A stretch of 64,000 nt of DNA, taken from contig NC_079887.1 of the NCBI RefSeq assembly GCF_029227915.1, positions 19,215,650 to 19,279,649 on the forward strand, written 5' to 3'. Numbering within the stretch: the first letter of the stretch is position 1; each line of letters begins with the position of its first letter. Made by a program: the position numbers and the translations under genes. The notes beneath the pieces were generated by a model that saw only the letters and a list, made by a program, of their open reading frames with translations, had not been told where the DNA came from and did not search any database. This document shows, in pieces, positions 10,372 to 23,466 of the stretch. This stretch comes from Hydractinia symbiolongicarpus. Taxonomy: Eukaryota > Cnidaria > Hydrozoa > Anthoathecata > Hydractiniidae.

Positions 10372-13300
10372 AGACTAATAATAACCTGCGCAAGCACGTG
10401 GAACCACTTGATTTACATGTAAGGCCTTTATTAGGCACCAAAATGCCATATTACAGCGTTTGGAGGACCGTGCGCGTATTTGACGGTGTCTTCAAGCTGT
10501 GGCGCAACGAAAAACCACTTGGGACGTCGTAGTCCATTGAGAGTGGAGGGATTAGACCAATGGTAACCTGTGCAGGCACGTAGAACCACTTGATTTACGT
10601 GAAACGCCTTTATTAGGCGTCAAAAGGCCATATTACGGCCTTTAGAAGTCTCTTTGCCTGGTTGACGGTGTTATAATGCCATGGGGCAATGGAAAGACAC
10701 TTCAGACGTCGTAGTCCATTAAGAGTGGAAGGATTAGAGCAATGGTAACCTGCGCAGGCACGTGGAGCAACGTGATTTACGCGTAAGGCCTTTGTTAGAA
10801 GTCAAAGGGCCATATTACGGTCGTTCGAGGCTTGTTAGCGTAGTTGACGGTGTTATTACGCCTTGGGCAATGGAAAACGACTTGGAACGTCTTAGGCCAT
10901 TGACAACAGAAGGATTAGACCAATGGTAACCTGCGCAGGCACGTGGAACCACGTGATTTGCGTGTAAGGCCTTTATTAGGCATCATAATGCCATATTACG
11001 GTCGTTCGAGGTTTGTTAGCGTAGTTGACGGAGTTATTACGCCATGGCGCAATGGAAAACGACTTGCAACGTCTTAGGCCATTGACAACAGAAGGATTAG
11101 ACCAATGGTAACCTGCATAGGCACGTGGAACCACGTGATTTACGTGTAAGGCCTTAATTAGGCGTCAAAATGCCACATTACCGTCTTTAGAGGCCCGTGC
11201 GCGTAGCTGACGGTGTTTTAAAGCCATGGCGCAACAGAGAATCACTTGGGACGTCGAAGTCCATTGAGAGTGGAAGGATTAGACCATTGGTACCCTGCGC
11301 AAGCACGTGGAACCACTTGACTTACGTGAAAGGATTTTATTAGGCTTCAAAAGGCCATCTTACGGCCTTTAGAAGTCTTTTAGCGTGGTTGACGGTGTTA
11401 TAAAGCCATGGGGCAATGGAAAATGAGTTCGGACGTCGTAGTCCATTGAGAGTGAAAGGATGAAAGCAATGGTAATCTGCCCAGGCACGTGGAGCCATTT
11501 GATTTACGTGTAAACCCTTTATTAGGCATCAAAATGCCATATTACAGCGTTTAGAGGACCGTGCGCGTAGTTAACGGTGTTTTAAAGCCGTGACGCAACG
11601 TAAAACCACTTGGGACGTCGTAGTCCATTGAGACTTGAAAGATTAGACCAATGGTAACCTGCGCAGGCACGTGGAACCACTTGATTTACGTGTAAGGCCT
11701 TTATTAGGCGTCAAAAGGCCGTATTACGGCCTTTAGAGGGTTCTTAGCGTAGTTGACGGTGTTATAAAGCCATGGCGCAATGGAAAACGGCATCAGACGT
11801 CGTAGTCCATTGAGAGTGGAAGGATTAGGCCAATGGTAACCTGCGCAAGCACGTGGAACCACTTGATTTACGTGTAAGGCCTTTATTAGGCATCATAATG
11901 CCATATTACGGTCGTTCGAGGTTTGTTAGCGTAGTTGACAGAGTTATTACTCCATGGCGCAATGGAAAACGACTTGCAACGTCTTAGGCCATTGACAACA
12001 GAAGGATTAGACCAATGGTAACCTGCATAGGCACGTGGAACCACGTGATTTACGTGTAAGGCCTTAATTAGGCGTCAAAATGCCACATTACCGTCTTTAG
12101 AGGCCCGTGCGCGTACCTGACGGTGTTTTAAAGCCATGGCGCAACAGAAAATCACTTGGGACGTCGAAGTCCATTGACTCGAGAGATTAGACCAATGGTA
12201 CCCTGCGCAAGCACGTGGAACCACTTGATTTACGTGTAAGGCCTTTATTAGGCATCAAAATCCATATTACAGCGTTTGGAGTCCGGTGCGCTTTTTGACG
12301 GTGTCTTCAAGCTGTGACGCAACAAAAAACCACTTGGGACGTCGTAGTCCATTGAGAGTGGAAGGATTAGACCAATGGTAACCTGCGCAGGCACGTGGAA
12401 CCACTTGACTTACGTGAAAGAATTTTATTAGGCGTCAAAGGGCCATATTACGGCCTTTAGAAGTCTCTTAGCGTGGTTGACGGTGTTATAAAGCCATGGG
12501 GCAATGGAAAATGACTTCGGACGTCGTAGTCCATTGAGAGTGGAAGGATGAAAGCAATGGTAATCTGCCCAGGCACGTGGAGCCATTTGATTTACGTGTA
12601 AAGCCTTTATTAGGCATCAAAATGCCATATTACAGCGTTTAGAGGACCGTGCGCGTAGTTAACGGTGTTTTAAAGCCGTGACGCAACGTAAAACCACCTG
12701 GGACGTCGTAGTCCATTGAGACTGGAAAGATTAGACCAATGGTAACCTACGCAGGCACGTGGAACCACTTGATTTACGTGTAAGGCCTTTATTAGGCGTC
12801 AAAAGGCCGTATTACGGCCTTTAGAGGTTTCTTAGCGTAGTTGACGGTGTTATAAAGCCATGGCGCAATGGAAAACGGCTTCGGACGTGGTAGTCCATTG
12901 AAAGTGGAAGGATTAGACCAATGGTAACCTACGCAGGCACGTGGAACCACGTGATTTACGTGTAAAGCCTTAATTATGCGTCAAAATGCCACATTACCGT
13001 CTTTAGAGGCCGGTGCGCGTAGGTAACGGTGTTTTAAAGCCATGGCGCAGTAGAAAATCACTTGGGACGTCGAAGTCCATTTAGAGTGGAAAGATTAGAC
13101 CAATATTAACCTGTGCAAGCACGTGGAACTACGTGATTTACGTGTAAGGCTTTTATTAGGCATCAGAAGGCCATATTACAGCGTTTAGAGGACCGTGCGC
13201 GTAGTTAACGGTGTTTTAAAGCAGTGACGCAACGGCAAAAACCACTTGGGACGTCGTAGTCCATAGAGACTGGAATGATTAGACCAATGGTAACCTGCGC

Positions 13301-13462
13301 AGGCACGTGGAACCACTTGACTTACGTGAAAGGATTTTATTAGGCGTCAAAAGGCCATATTACGGACTTTAGAAGTCTCTTAGCGTGGTTGACGGTGTTA
13401 TAAAGCCATGGGGCAATGGAAAGCCACTTTGGACGTCGTAGTCCATTAAGAGTGGAAGGATT
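10372..13462 (+). repeat. Mosaic of 17 monomers without a clean HOR
   Basis: Monomers seen in A and B are shuffled here. A 'catcataatgcc...ggtcgttcgaggtttgtt' monomer occurs near 10966 and again near 11884. A 'tgaaagcaatggtaatctgccc' monomer starts near 11461 and 12549, 1088 bp apart (six monomers less four bases). Near 12177 a short deletion gives 'ccattgactcgagagattag'. The exact 21-bp palindrome described elsewhere occurs at 12802-12822. No gene-like or unique segment is present. Confidence 0.8.
12802..12822. other. 21-bp perfect palindrome, representative
   Basis: Left arm AAAGGCCGTA, centre T, right arm TACGGCCTTT. The same 10-bp arms with centre T or C occur near 8608, 10261, 11717, 24265, 24625, 48295, 49935, 52115, 55035, 58495, 59945 and 61587. 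In the commoner 'ggccatattacggcc' monomers one base pair is broken. A cruciform or dimeric binding site is possible. Confidence 0.8.
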
Positions 13463-15100
13463 AGAGCAATGGTAACCTGCGCAAGCACGTGGAACCACTT
13501 GATTTACGTGAAAGGACTTTATTAGGCGTCAAAAGGCCATATTACGGCCTTTAGAGGTATCTTAGCGTGGTTGACGGAGTTATAAATCCATGGGGCAATG
13601 GAAAACGGCTTCGAACGTCGTAGTCCATTGAGAGTGGAAGGATTAGACCAATGGTAACCTGCGCAGGCACGTGGAACCACGTCATTTACGTGCAAGGCTT
13701 TTATTAAGCATCAAAAGGCCATATTACAGTAGTTAGAGGCCTGTACACGTAGTTGACGGCGTTAAAAGGGTATGCCGCAATGGAAAGCCACTTCAGACGT
13801 CGCATTCCATTGAGAGTGGATGGATTAGACCAATGGTAACCTACGCAGGAGCGTGGAGCCACTTGATTTACGTGTAAGGCCTTTGTTAGAAGTCAAAAGG
13901 CCATATTACGGTCGTTCGAGGCTTGTTAACGTAGTTGACGGTGTTATTACGCCATGGCGCAATGGAAAACGACTTGGAACGTCTTATGCCATTGACAACA
14001 GAAGGATTAGACCAATGGTAACCTGCGCAGGCACGTGGAACCACTTGACTTACGTGAAAGGATTTTATTAGGCGTCAAAAGGCCATATTACGGCCTTTAG
14101 AAGTCTCTTAGCGTGGTTGACGGTGTTATAAAGCCATGGGGCAATGGAAAATGACTTCGGACGTCGTAGTCCATTGAGAGTGGAAGGATGAAAGCAATGG
14201 TAATCTGCCCAGGCACGTGGAGCCATTTGATTTACGTGTAAAGCCTTTATTAGGCATCAAAATGCCATATTACAGCGTTTAGAGGACCGTGCGCGTAGTT
14301 AACGGTGTTTTAAAGCCGTGACGCAACGTAAAACCACTTGGGACGTCGTAGTCCATTGAGACTGGAAAGATTAGACCAATGGTAACCTGCGCAGGCACGT
14401 GGAACCACTTGACTTACGTGAAAGGATTTTATTATGCGTCAAAAGGCCATATTACGGCCTTTAGAAGTCTCTTAGCGTGGTTGACGGTGTTATAAAGCCA
14501 TGGGGCAATGGAAAGCCACTTCGGACGTCGTAGTCCATTAAGAGTGGAAGGATTAGAGCAATGGTAACCTGCGCAGGCACGTGGAGCAACGTGATTTACG
14601 TGTTAGGCCTTAATTATGCGTCAAAATGCCACATTACCGTCTTTAGAGGCCGGTGCGCGTAGGTAACGGTGTTTTAAAGCCATGGCGCAACAGAAAATCA
14701 CTTGGGACGTCAAAGTCCATTTAGAGTGGAAAGATTAGACCAATATCAACCTGCGCAAGCACGTGGAACTACGTGATTTACGTGTAAGGCTTTTATTAGG
14801 CATCAGAAGGCCATATTACAGCGTTTAGAGGACCGTGCGCGTAGTTAACGTTGTTTTAGAGCTGTGACGCAACAGAAAACCACTTGGGACGTCGTAGTCC
14901 ATAGAGACTGGAATGATTAGACAAATGGTAACCTGCGCAGGCACGTGGAACCACTTGACTTACGTGAAAGGATTTTATTAGGCGTCAAAAGGCCATATTA
15001 CGGCCTTTAGAAGTCTCTTAGCGTGGTTGACGGTGTTATAAAGCCATGGCGCAATGGATAACGGCATCGGACGTCGCAGTCCATTGAGAGTGGAAGGATT
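13463..15100 (+). repeat. HOR copy B1, 9 monomers (1638 bp)
   Basis: Anchors at 13463, 15101 and 16739 are exactly 1638 bp apart. The unit includes the otherwise rare words 'cacttcagacgtcgcattcc' (about 13791), 'tacgcaggagcgtgg' and 'aacggcatcggacgtcgcag', and all three recur at the same offset in B2. The first monomer differs at its start (agagc here, agacc in B2), which marks the exchange boundary. Confidence 0.9.
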
Positions 15101-16738
15101 AGACCAATGGTAACCTGCGCAAGCACGTGGAACCACTTGATTTACGTGAAAGGACTTTATTAGGCGTCAAAAGGCCATATTACGGCCTTTAGAGGTATCT
15201 TAGCGTGGTTGACGGAGTTATAAATCCATGGGGCAATGGAAAACGGCTTCGAACGTCGTAGTCCATTGAGAGTGGAAGGATTAGACCAATGGTAACCTGC
15301 GCAGGCACGTGGAACCACGTCATTTACGTGCAAGGCTTTTATTAAGCATCAAAAGGCCATATTACAGTAGTTAGAGGCCTGTACACGTAGTTGACGGCGT
15401 TAAAAGGGTATGCCGCAATGGAAAGCCACTTCAGACGTCGCATTCCATTGAGAGTGGATGGATTAGACCAATGGTAACCTACGCAGGAGCGTGGAGCCAC
15501 TTGATTTACGTGTAAGGCCTTTGTTAGAAGTCAAAAGGCCATATTACGGTCGTTCGAGGCTTGTTAACGTAGTTGACGGTGTTATTACGCCATGGCGCAA
15601 TGGAAAACGACTTGGAACGTCTTATGCCATTGACAACAGAAGGATTAGACCAATGGTAACCTGCGCAGGCACGTGGAACCACTTGACTTACGTGAAAGGA
15701 TTTTATTAGGCGTCAAAAGGCCATATTACGGCCTTTAGAAGTCTCTTAGCGTGGTTGACGGTGTTATAAAGCCATGGGGCAATGGAAAATGACTTCGGAC
15801 GTCGTAGTCCATTGAGAGTGGAAGGATGAAAGCAATGGTAATCTGCCCAGGCACGTGGAGCCATTTGATTTACGTGTAAAGCCTTTATTAGGCATCAAAA
15901 TGCCATATTACAGCGTTTAGAGGACCGTGCGCGTAGTTAACGGTGTTTTAAAGCCGTGACGCAACGTAAAACCACTTGGGACGTCGTAGTCCATTGAGAC
16001 TGGAAAGATTAGACCAATGGTAACCTGCGCAGGCACGTGGAACCACTTGACTTACGTGAAAGGATTTTATTATGCGTCAAAAGGCCATATTACGGCCTTT
16101 AGAAGTCTCTTAGCGTGGTTGACGGTGTTATAAAGCCATGGGGCAATGGAAAGCCACTTCGGACGTCGTAGTCCATTAAGAGTGGAAGGATTAGAGCAAT
16201 GGTAACCTGCGCAGGCACGTGGAGCAACGTGATTTACGTGTTAGGCCTTAATTATGCGTCAAAATGCCACATTACCGTCTTTAGAGGCCGGTGCGCGTAG
16301 GTAACGGTGTTTTAAAGCCATGGCGCAACAGAAAATCACTTGGGACGTCAAAGTCCATTTAGAGTGGAAAGATTAGACCAATATCAACCTGCGCAAGCAC
16401 GTGGAACTACGTGATTTACGTGTAAGGCTTTTATTAGGCATCAGAAGGCCATATTACAGCGTTTAGAGGACCGTGCGCGTAGTTAACGTTGTTTTAGAGC
16501 TGTGACGCAACAGAAAACCACTTGGGACGTCGTAGTCCATAGAGACTGGAATGATTAGACAAATGGTAACCTGCGCAGGCACGTGGAACCACTTGACTTA
16601 CGTGAAAGGATTTTATTAGGCGTCAAAAGGCCATATTACGGCCTTTAGAAGTCTCTTAGCGTGGTTGACGGTGTTATAAAGCCATGGCGCAATGGATAAC
16701 GGCATCGGACGTCGCAGTCCATTGAGAGTGGAAGGATT
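15101..16738 (+). repeat. HOR copy B2, 9 monomers (1638 bp)
   Basis: Near-identical tandem copy of B1, including its private variants 'attagacaaatgg' and 'gttaacgttgttttagagctg'. Homology ends just after 16738, where the following monomer is 'ccacgtg...ccttaattatgcg' instead of 'ccacttg...aaaggactttatt'. There are only two copies, so this is a single duplication and not an extended HOR field. Confidence 0.9.
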
Positions 16739-19700
16739 AGACCAATGGTAACCTGCGCAGGCACGTGGAACCACGTGATTTACGTGTAAGGCCTTAATTA
16801 TGCGTCAAATTGCCACATTACCGTCTTTAGAAGCCGGTGCGCGTAGGTGACGGTGTTTTAAAGCCATGGCGCAACAGAAAATCACTTGGGACGTCGAAGT
16901 CCATTTAGAGTGGAAAGATTAGACCAATATTAACCTGCGCAAGCACGTGGAACTACGTGATTTACGTGTAAGCTTTTATTAGGCATCAGAACGCCATATT
17001 ACAGCGTTTAGAGGACCGTGCGCGTAGTTAACGGTGTTTTAATGCTGTGACGCAACGGAAAACCACTTGGGACGTCGTAGTCCATAGAGACTGGAATGAT
17101 TAAACCAATGGTAACCTGCGCAGGCACGTGGAACCACTTTACTTACGTGAAAGGATTTTATTAGGCGTCAAAAGGCCATATTACGGCCTTTAGAAGTCTC
17201 TTAGAGTGGTTGACGGTGTTATAAAGCCATGGGGCAATGGAAAGCCATTTCGGACGCCGTAGTCCATTAAGAGTGGAAGGATTAGAGCAATGGTAACCTG
17301 CGCAGGCGCGTGGAGGCACTTGATTTACGTGTAAGGCCTTTATTAGGCATCATAATGCCATATTACGGTCGTTCGAGGTTTGTTAGCGTAGTTGACGGAG
17401 TTATTACGCCATGGCGCAATGGAAAACGACTTGCAACGTCTTAGGCCATTGACAACAGAAGGATTAGACCAATGGTAACCTGCGTAGGCACGTGGAACCA
17501 CGTGATTTACGTGTAAGGCCTTAATTAGGCGTCAAAATGCCACAATACTGTCTTTAGAGGCCCGTGCGCGTAGCTGACGGTGTTTTAAAGCCATGGCGCA
17601 ACAGAAAATCACTTGGGACGTCGAAGTCCATGGAGAGTGGAAAGATTAGACCAATGGTAACCTGCGCAAGGACGTGGAACCACTTGATTTACGTGTAAGG
17701 CCTTTATTAGGCATCAAAATCCATATTACAGCGTTTGGAGTCCCGTGCGCTTATTTGACGGTGTCTTCAAGCTGTGACGCAACAAAAAACCACTTGGGAC
17801 GTCGTAGTCCATTGAGAGTGGAAGGATTAAACCAATGGTAACCTGCGCAGGCACGTGGAACCACTTGACTTACGTGAAAGGATTTTATTAGGCGTCAAAA
17901 GGCCATATTACGGCCTTCAGAAGTCTCTTAGCGTGGTTGACGGTGTTATAAAGCCATGGGGCAATGGAAAGCCACTTCGGACGTCGTAGTCCATTAAGAG
18001 TGGAAGGATTAGAGCAATGGTAACCTGCGCAGGCACGTGGAGCAAAGTGATTCACGTGTAAGGCCTTTGTTAGAAGTCAAAAGGCCATATTACGGTCGTT
18101 CGAGGCTTGTTACGTAGTTGACGGTGTTATAAAGCCATGGCGCAATGGAAAATGACTTCGGACGTCGTATTCCATTGAGAGTGGAAGGATGAAAGCAATG
18201 GTAATCTGCCCAGGCACGTGGAACCACGTGATTTACGTGAAAGGCCTTAATTAGGCGTCAAAATGCCACATTACCGTCCTTAGAGGCCCGTGCACGTAGT
18301 TGACAGTGTTTTCAAGCCGTGACGGAAGGGAAAACCACTTGGAACGTCGTATTTCATTGAGAGTGGAAGCATTAGACCAATGGTAACCTGCGCAGGCACG
18401 TGGAACCACGTCATTTACGTGCAAGGCTTTTATTAAGCATCAAAAGGCCATATTACAGTAGTTAGAGGCCTGTACACGTGGTTGACGGTGTTAAAAGGGT
18501 ATACCACAATGGAAAGCCACTTCGGACGTCGTAGTCCATTGAGAGTGGAAGGATTAGACCAATGGTAACCTACGCAGGCGCGTAGAGCCACTTGATTTAC
18601 ATGTAAAGCCTTTATTAGGCATCAAAATGCCATATTACAGCGTTTAGAGGACCGTGCGCGTAGTTAACGGTGTTTTAAAGCCGTGACGAAACGGAAAACC
18701 ACTTGGGACGTCGTAGTTCATTGAGACTGGAAAGATTAGACCAATGGTAACCTGCGCAAGCACGTGGAACTACGTGATTTACGTGTAAGGCTTTTATTAG
18801 GCATCAGAAGGCCATATTACAGCGTTTAGAGGACCGTGCGCGTAGGTAACGGTGTTTTAAAGCCATGGCGCAACAGAAAATCACTTGGGACATCGAAGTC
18901 CATTTAGAGTGGAAAGATTAGACCAATATTAACCTGCGCAAGCACGTGGAACCACTTGATTTACGTGTAAGACCTTTCATTAGGCGTCAAAAGGCCGTAT
19001 TACGGCCTTTAGAGGGTTCTTAGCGTAGTTGACGGTGTTATAAAGCCATGGCGCAATGGAAAACGGCTTCGGACGTGGTAGTCCATTGAAAGTGGAAGGA
19101 TTAGACCAATGGTAACCAACGCAGGCACGTGGAACCACGTGATTTTCGTGTAAGGCCTTAACTATCTGTCAAAATGCCACATTACCGTCTTTAGAGGCCG
19201 GTGCGCGTAGGTAACGGTGTTTTAAAGCCATGGCGCAACAGAAAATCACTTGGGACATCGAAGTCCATTTAGAGTGGAAAGATTAGACCAATATTAACCT
19301 GCGCAAGCACGTGGAACTACGTGATTTACGTGTAAGGATTTTTTTAGGCGTCAAAAGGCCATATTACGGCCTTTAGAGGGTTCTTAGCGTAGTTGACGGT
19401 GTTATAAAGCCATGGGGCAATGGAAAATGACTTCGGACGTCGTAGTCCATTGAGAGTGGAAGGATGAAAGCAATGGTAATCTGCCCAGGCACGTGGAGCC
19501 ATTTAATTTACGTGTAAAGCCTTTATTAGGCATCAAAATGCCATATTACAGCGTTTAGAGGACCGTGCGCGTAGTTAACGGTGTTTTAAAGCCGTGACGC
19601 AACGTAAAACCACTTGGGACATCGTAGTCCATTGAGACTGGAAAGACTAGACCAATGGGAACCTGCGCAGGCACGTGGAACCACATGATTTACGTGTAAG

Positions 19701-20376
19701 GCCTTTATTAGGCGTCAAAAGGCCGTATTACGGCCTTTAGAGGGTTCTTAGCGTAGTTGACGGTGTTATAAAGCCATGGCGCAATGGAAAACGGCTTCGG
19801 ACGTCGTAGTCCATTGAGAGTGGAAGGATTAGACCAATAATAACCTGCGCAAGCACGTGGAACCACTTGATTTACGTGTAAGGCCTTTATTAGGCACCAA
19901 AATGCCATATTGCAGCGTTTGGAGGCCCGTGCGCGTATTTGACGGTGTCTTCAAGCCGTGACGCAACGAAAAACCACTTGGGACGTCGTAGTCCATTGAG
20001 AGTGGAGGGATTAGACCAATGGTAACCTGCGCAGGCACGTGGAACCACTTGATTTACGTGAAACGCCTTTATTAGGCGTCAAAAGGCCATATTACGGCCT
20101 TTAGAAGTCTCTTTGCGTGGCTGACGGTGTTATAATGCCATGGGGCAATGGAAAGACACTTCAGACGTCGTAGTCCATTAAGAGTGGAAGGATTAGAGCA
20201 ATGGTAACCTGCGCAGGCACGTGGAGCAACGTGATTTACGCGTAAGGCCTTTGTTAGAAGTCAAAGGGCCATATTACGGTCGTTCGAGGCTTGTTAGCGT
20301 AGTTGACGGTGTTATTACGCCATGGCGCAATGGAAAACGACTTGGAACGTCTTAGGCCATTGACAACAGAAGGATT
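16739..20376 (+). repeat. Mosaic of about 20 monomers
   Basis: Contains an A-like run (16739-17480 recalls the start of A), followed by monomers also seen near 2550-3100 and 19000-20000. Small indels include a 2-bp loss in 'cgaggcttgttacgtag' near 18111 and 'gtgtaagctttt' near 16968. No repeated block longer than a few monomers was recognised inside it. No unique sequence is present. Confidence 0.75.
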
Positions 20377-21648
20377 AGACCAATGGTAATCTGCGCAGGC
20401 ACGTGGAACCACGTGATTTACGTGTAAGGCCTTTGTTAGAAGTCAAAAGGCCATATTACAACGTTTAGAAGACCGTGCGCGTAGTTAACGGTGTTTTAAA
20501 GCCCTGACGCAACGGAAAACCACTTGGGACATCGTAGTCCATTGAGACTGGAAGGAATAGACCAATGGTAACATGCGCAGGCACGTGGAACCACTTGATT
20601 TACGTGTAAGGCCTTTATTGGGCGTCAAAAGGCCGTATTACGGCCTTTAGAGGGTTCTTAGCGTAGTTGACAGTGTTATAAAGCCATGGCGCAATGGAAA
20701 ACGGCATCAGACGTGGTAGTCCATTGAGAGTGGAAGGATTAGGCCAATGGTAACCTGCGCAAGCACGTGGAACCACTTGATTTACGTGTAAAGCCTTTAT
20801 TAGGCATCAAAATGCCGTATTACAGCGTTTGGAGGCTCGTGCGCGTATTTGACGGTGTCTTCAAGCTGTGACGCAACAAAAAACTACTTTTGACGTCGTA
20901 GTCCATTGAGAGTGGAAGGATTAGACCAATGGTAACCTACGCAGGCGCGTGGAGCCACTTGATTTACGTGTAAGGCCTTTATTAGGCATCATAATGCCAT
21001 ATTACGATCGTTCGAGGTTTGTTAGCGTAGTTGACGGAGTTATTACGCCATGGCGCAATGGAAAACGACTTGCAACGTCTTAGGCCATTGACAACAGAAG
21101 GATTAGACCAATGGTAACCGGCATAGGCACGTGGAACCACGTGATTTACGTGTAAGGCCTTAATTAGGCGTCAAAATGCGACATTACCGTCTTTATAGGC
21201 CCGTGCGCTTAGTTAACGGTGTTTTAAAGCCCTGACGCAACGGAAAACCACTTGGGACATCGTAGTCCATTGAGACTGGAAGGATTAAACCAATGGTAAC
21301 ATGCACAGGTACGTTGAACCACTTGATTTACGTGTAAGGCCTTTACTAGGCATCAAAATCCATATTACAGCGTTTGGAGTCCGGTGCGCTTTTTGACGGT
21401 GTCTTCAAGCTGTGACGCAACAAAAAACCACTTGGGACGTCGTAGTCCATTGAGAGTGGAAGGATTAGACCAATGGTAACCTGCGCACCCACGTGGAACC
21501 ACTTGACTTACGTGAAAGGATTTTATTAGGCGTCAAAAGGCCATATTACGGCCTTTAGAGGGTTCTTAGCGTAGTTGACGGTGTTATAAAGCCATGGCGC
21601 AATGGAAAACGGCTTCGGACGTCGTAGTCCATTGAGAGTGGAAGGATT
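20377..21648 (+). repeat. HOR copy C1, 7 monomers (1272 bp)
   Basis: Anchors at 20377, 21649 and 22921 are each 1272 bp apart, seven monomers less two bases. The private word 'gtttagaagaccg' at 20463 recurs at 21735 and about 23007. Other shared private words are 'aaactacttttgacgtcg', 'aaccggcataggcacg' and 'catgcacaggtacgttgaacc'. The first ~75 bp differ from C2, so the real exchange point lies inside the first monomer. Confidence 0.9.
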
Positions 21649-22920
21649 AGACCAATAATAACCTGCGCAAGCACGTGGAACCACTTGATTTACGTGTAAG
21701 GCCTTTATTAGGCACCAAAATGCCATATTACAGCGTTTAGAAGACCGTGCGCGTAGTTAACGGTGTTTTAAAGCCCTGACGCAACGGAAAACCACTTGGG
21801 ACATCGTAGTCCATTGAGACTGGAAGGATTAGACCAATGGTAACATGCACAGGCACGTGGAACCACTTGATTTACGTGTAAGGCCTTTATTAGGCGTCAA
21901 AAGTCCGTATTACGGCCTTTAGAGGGTTCTTAGCGTAGTTGACAGTGTTATAAAGCCATGGCGCAATGGAAAACGGCATCAGACGTGGTAGTCCATTGAG
22001 AGTGGAAGGATTAGGCCAATGGTAACCTGCGCAAGCACGTGGAACCACTTGATTTACGTGTAAGGCCTTTATTAGGCATCAAAATGCCGTATTACAGCGT
22101 TTGGAGGCTCGTGCGCGTATTTGACGGTGTCTTCAAGCTGTGACGCAACAAAAAACTACTTTTGACGTCGTAGTCCATTGAGAGTGGAAGGATTAGACCA
22201 ATGGTAACCTACGCAGGCGCGTGGAGCCACTTGATTTACGTGTAAGGCCTTTATTAGGCATCATAATGCCATATTACGGTCGTTCGAGGTTTGTTAGCGT
22301 AGTTGACGGAGTTATTACGCCATGGCGCAATGGAAAACGACTTGCAACGTCTTAGGCCATTGACAACAGAAGGATTAGACCAATGGTAACCGGCATAGGC
22401 ACGTGGAACCACGTGATTTACGTGTAAGGCCTTAATTAGGCGTCAAAATGCGACATTACCGTCTTTAGAGGCCCGTGCGCTTAGTTAACGGTGTTTTAAA
22501 GCCCTGACGCAACGGAAAACCACTTGGGACATCGTAGTCCATTGAGACTGGAAGGATTAAACCAATGGTAACATGCACAGGTACGTTGAACCACTTGATT
22601 TACGTGTAAGGCCTTTACTAGGCATCAAAATCCATATTACAGCGTTTGGAGTCCGGTGCGCTTTTTGACGGTGTCTTCAAGCTGTGACGCAACAAAAAAC
22701 CACTTGGGACGTCGTAGTCCATTGAGAGTGGAAGGATTAGACCAATGGTAACCTGCGCACCCACGTGGAACCACTTGACTTACGTGAAAGGATTTTATTA
22801 GGCGTCAAAAGGCCATATTACGGCCTTTAGAGGGTTCTTAGCGTAGTTGACGGTGTTATAAAGCCATGGCGCAATGGAAAACGGCTTCGGACGTCGTAGT
22901 CCATTGAGAGTGGAAGGATT
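21649..22920 (+). repeat. HOR copy C2, 7 monomers (1272 bp)
   Basis: Second tandem copy of the 7-mer, near-identical to C1 apart from its first monomer, which is the 'agaccaataataacctgcgc...ggcaccaaaatgcc' type. Because that same type opens C3, the C2 to C3 junction is in perfect register, while C1 represents the founder edge. Confidence 0.9.
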
Positions 22921-23466
22921 AGACCAATAATAACCTGCGCAAGCACGTGGAACCACTTGATTTACGTGTAAGGCCTTTATTAGGCACCAAAATGCCATAT
23001 TACAGCGTTTAGAAGACCGTGCGCGTAGTTAACGGTGTTTTAAAGCCCTGACGCAACGAAAAACCACTTGGGACATCGTAGTCCATTGAGACTGGAAGGA
23101 TTAGACCAATGGTAACATGCACAGGCACGTGGAACCACTTGATTTACGTGTAAGGCCTTTATTAGGCGTCAAAAGTCCGTATTACGGCCTTTAGAGGGTT
23201 CTTAGCGTAGTTGACAGTGTTATAAAGCCATGGCGCAATGGAAAACGGCATCAGACGTGGTAGTCCATTGAGAGTGGAAGGATTAGGCCAATGGTAACCT
23301 GCGCAAGCACGTGGAACCACTTGATTTACGTGTAAGGCCTTTATTAGGCATCAAAATGCCGTATTACAGCGTTTGGAGGCTCGTGCGCGTATTTGACGGT
23401 GTCTTCAAGCTGTGACGCAACAAAAAACTACTTGGGACGTCGTAGTCCATTGAGAGTGGAAGGATT
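22921..23466 (+). repeat. HOR copy C3, partial (3 monomers)
   Basis: Follows C2 for 546 bp and then departs. Where C1 and C2 have 'aaactacttttgacg', this copy has 'aaactacttgggacg' (about 23426), and the next monomer is of the 'caactcaggc...aaaggacttt' type. C3 is thus a truncated third unit. Confidence 0.85.

Noticed and set aside
13853-14071. Plus-strand open frames of 63-72 codons (also 15491-15709, 25202-25393, 30397-30603, 60887-61078).
   Set aside because: Same reason: the two 72-codon frames are identical only because B1 and B2 are duplicates, and neither shows codon bias or a known motif.
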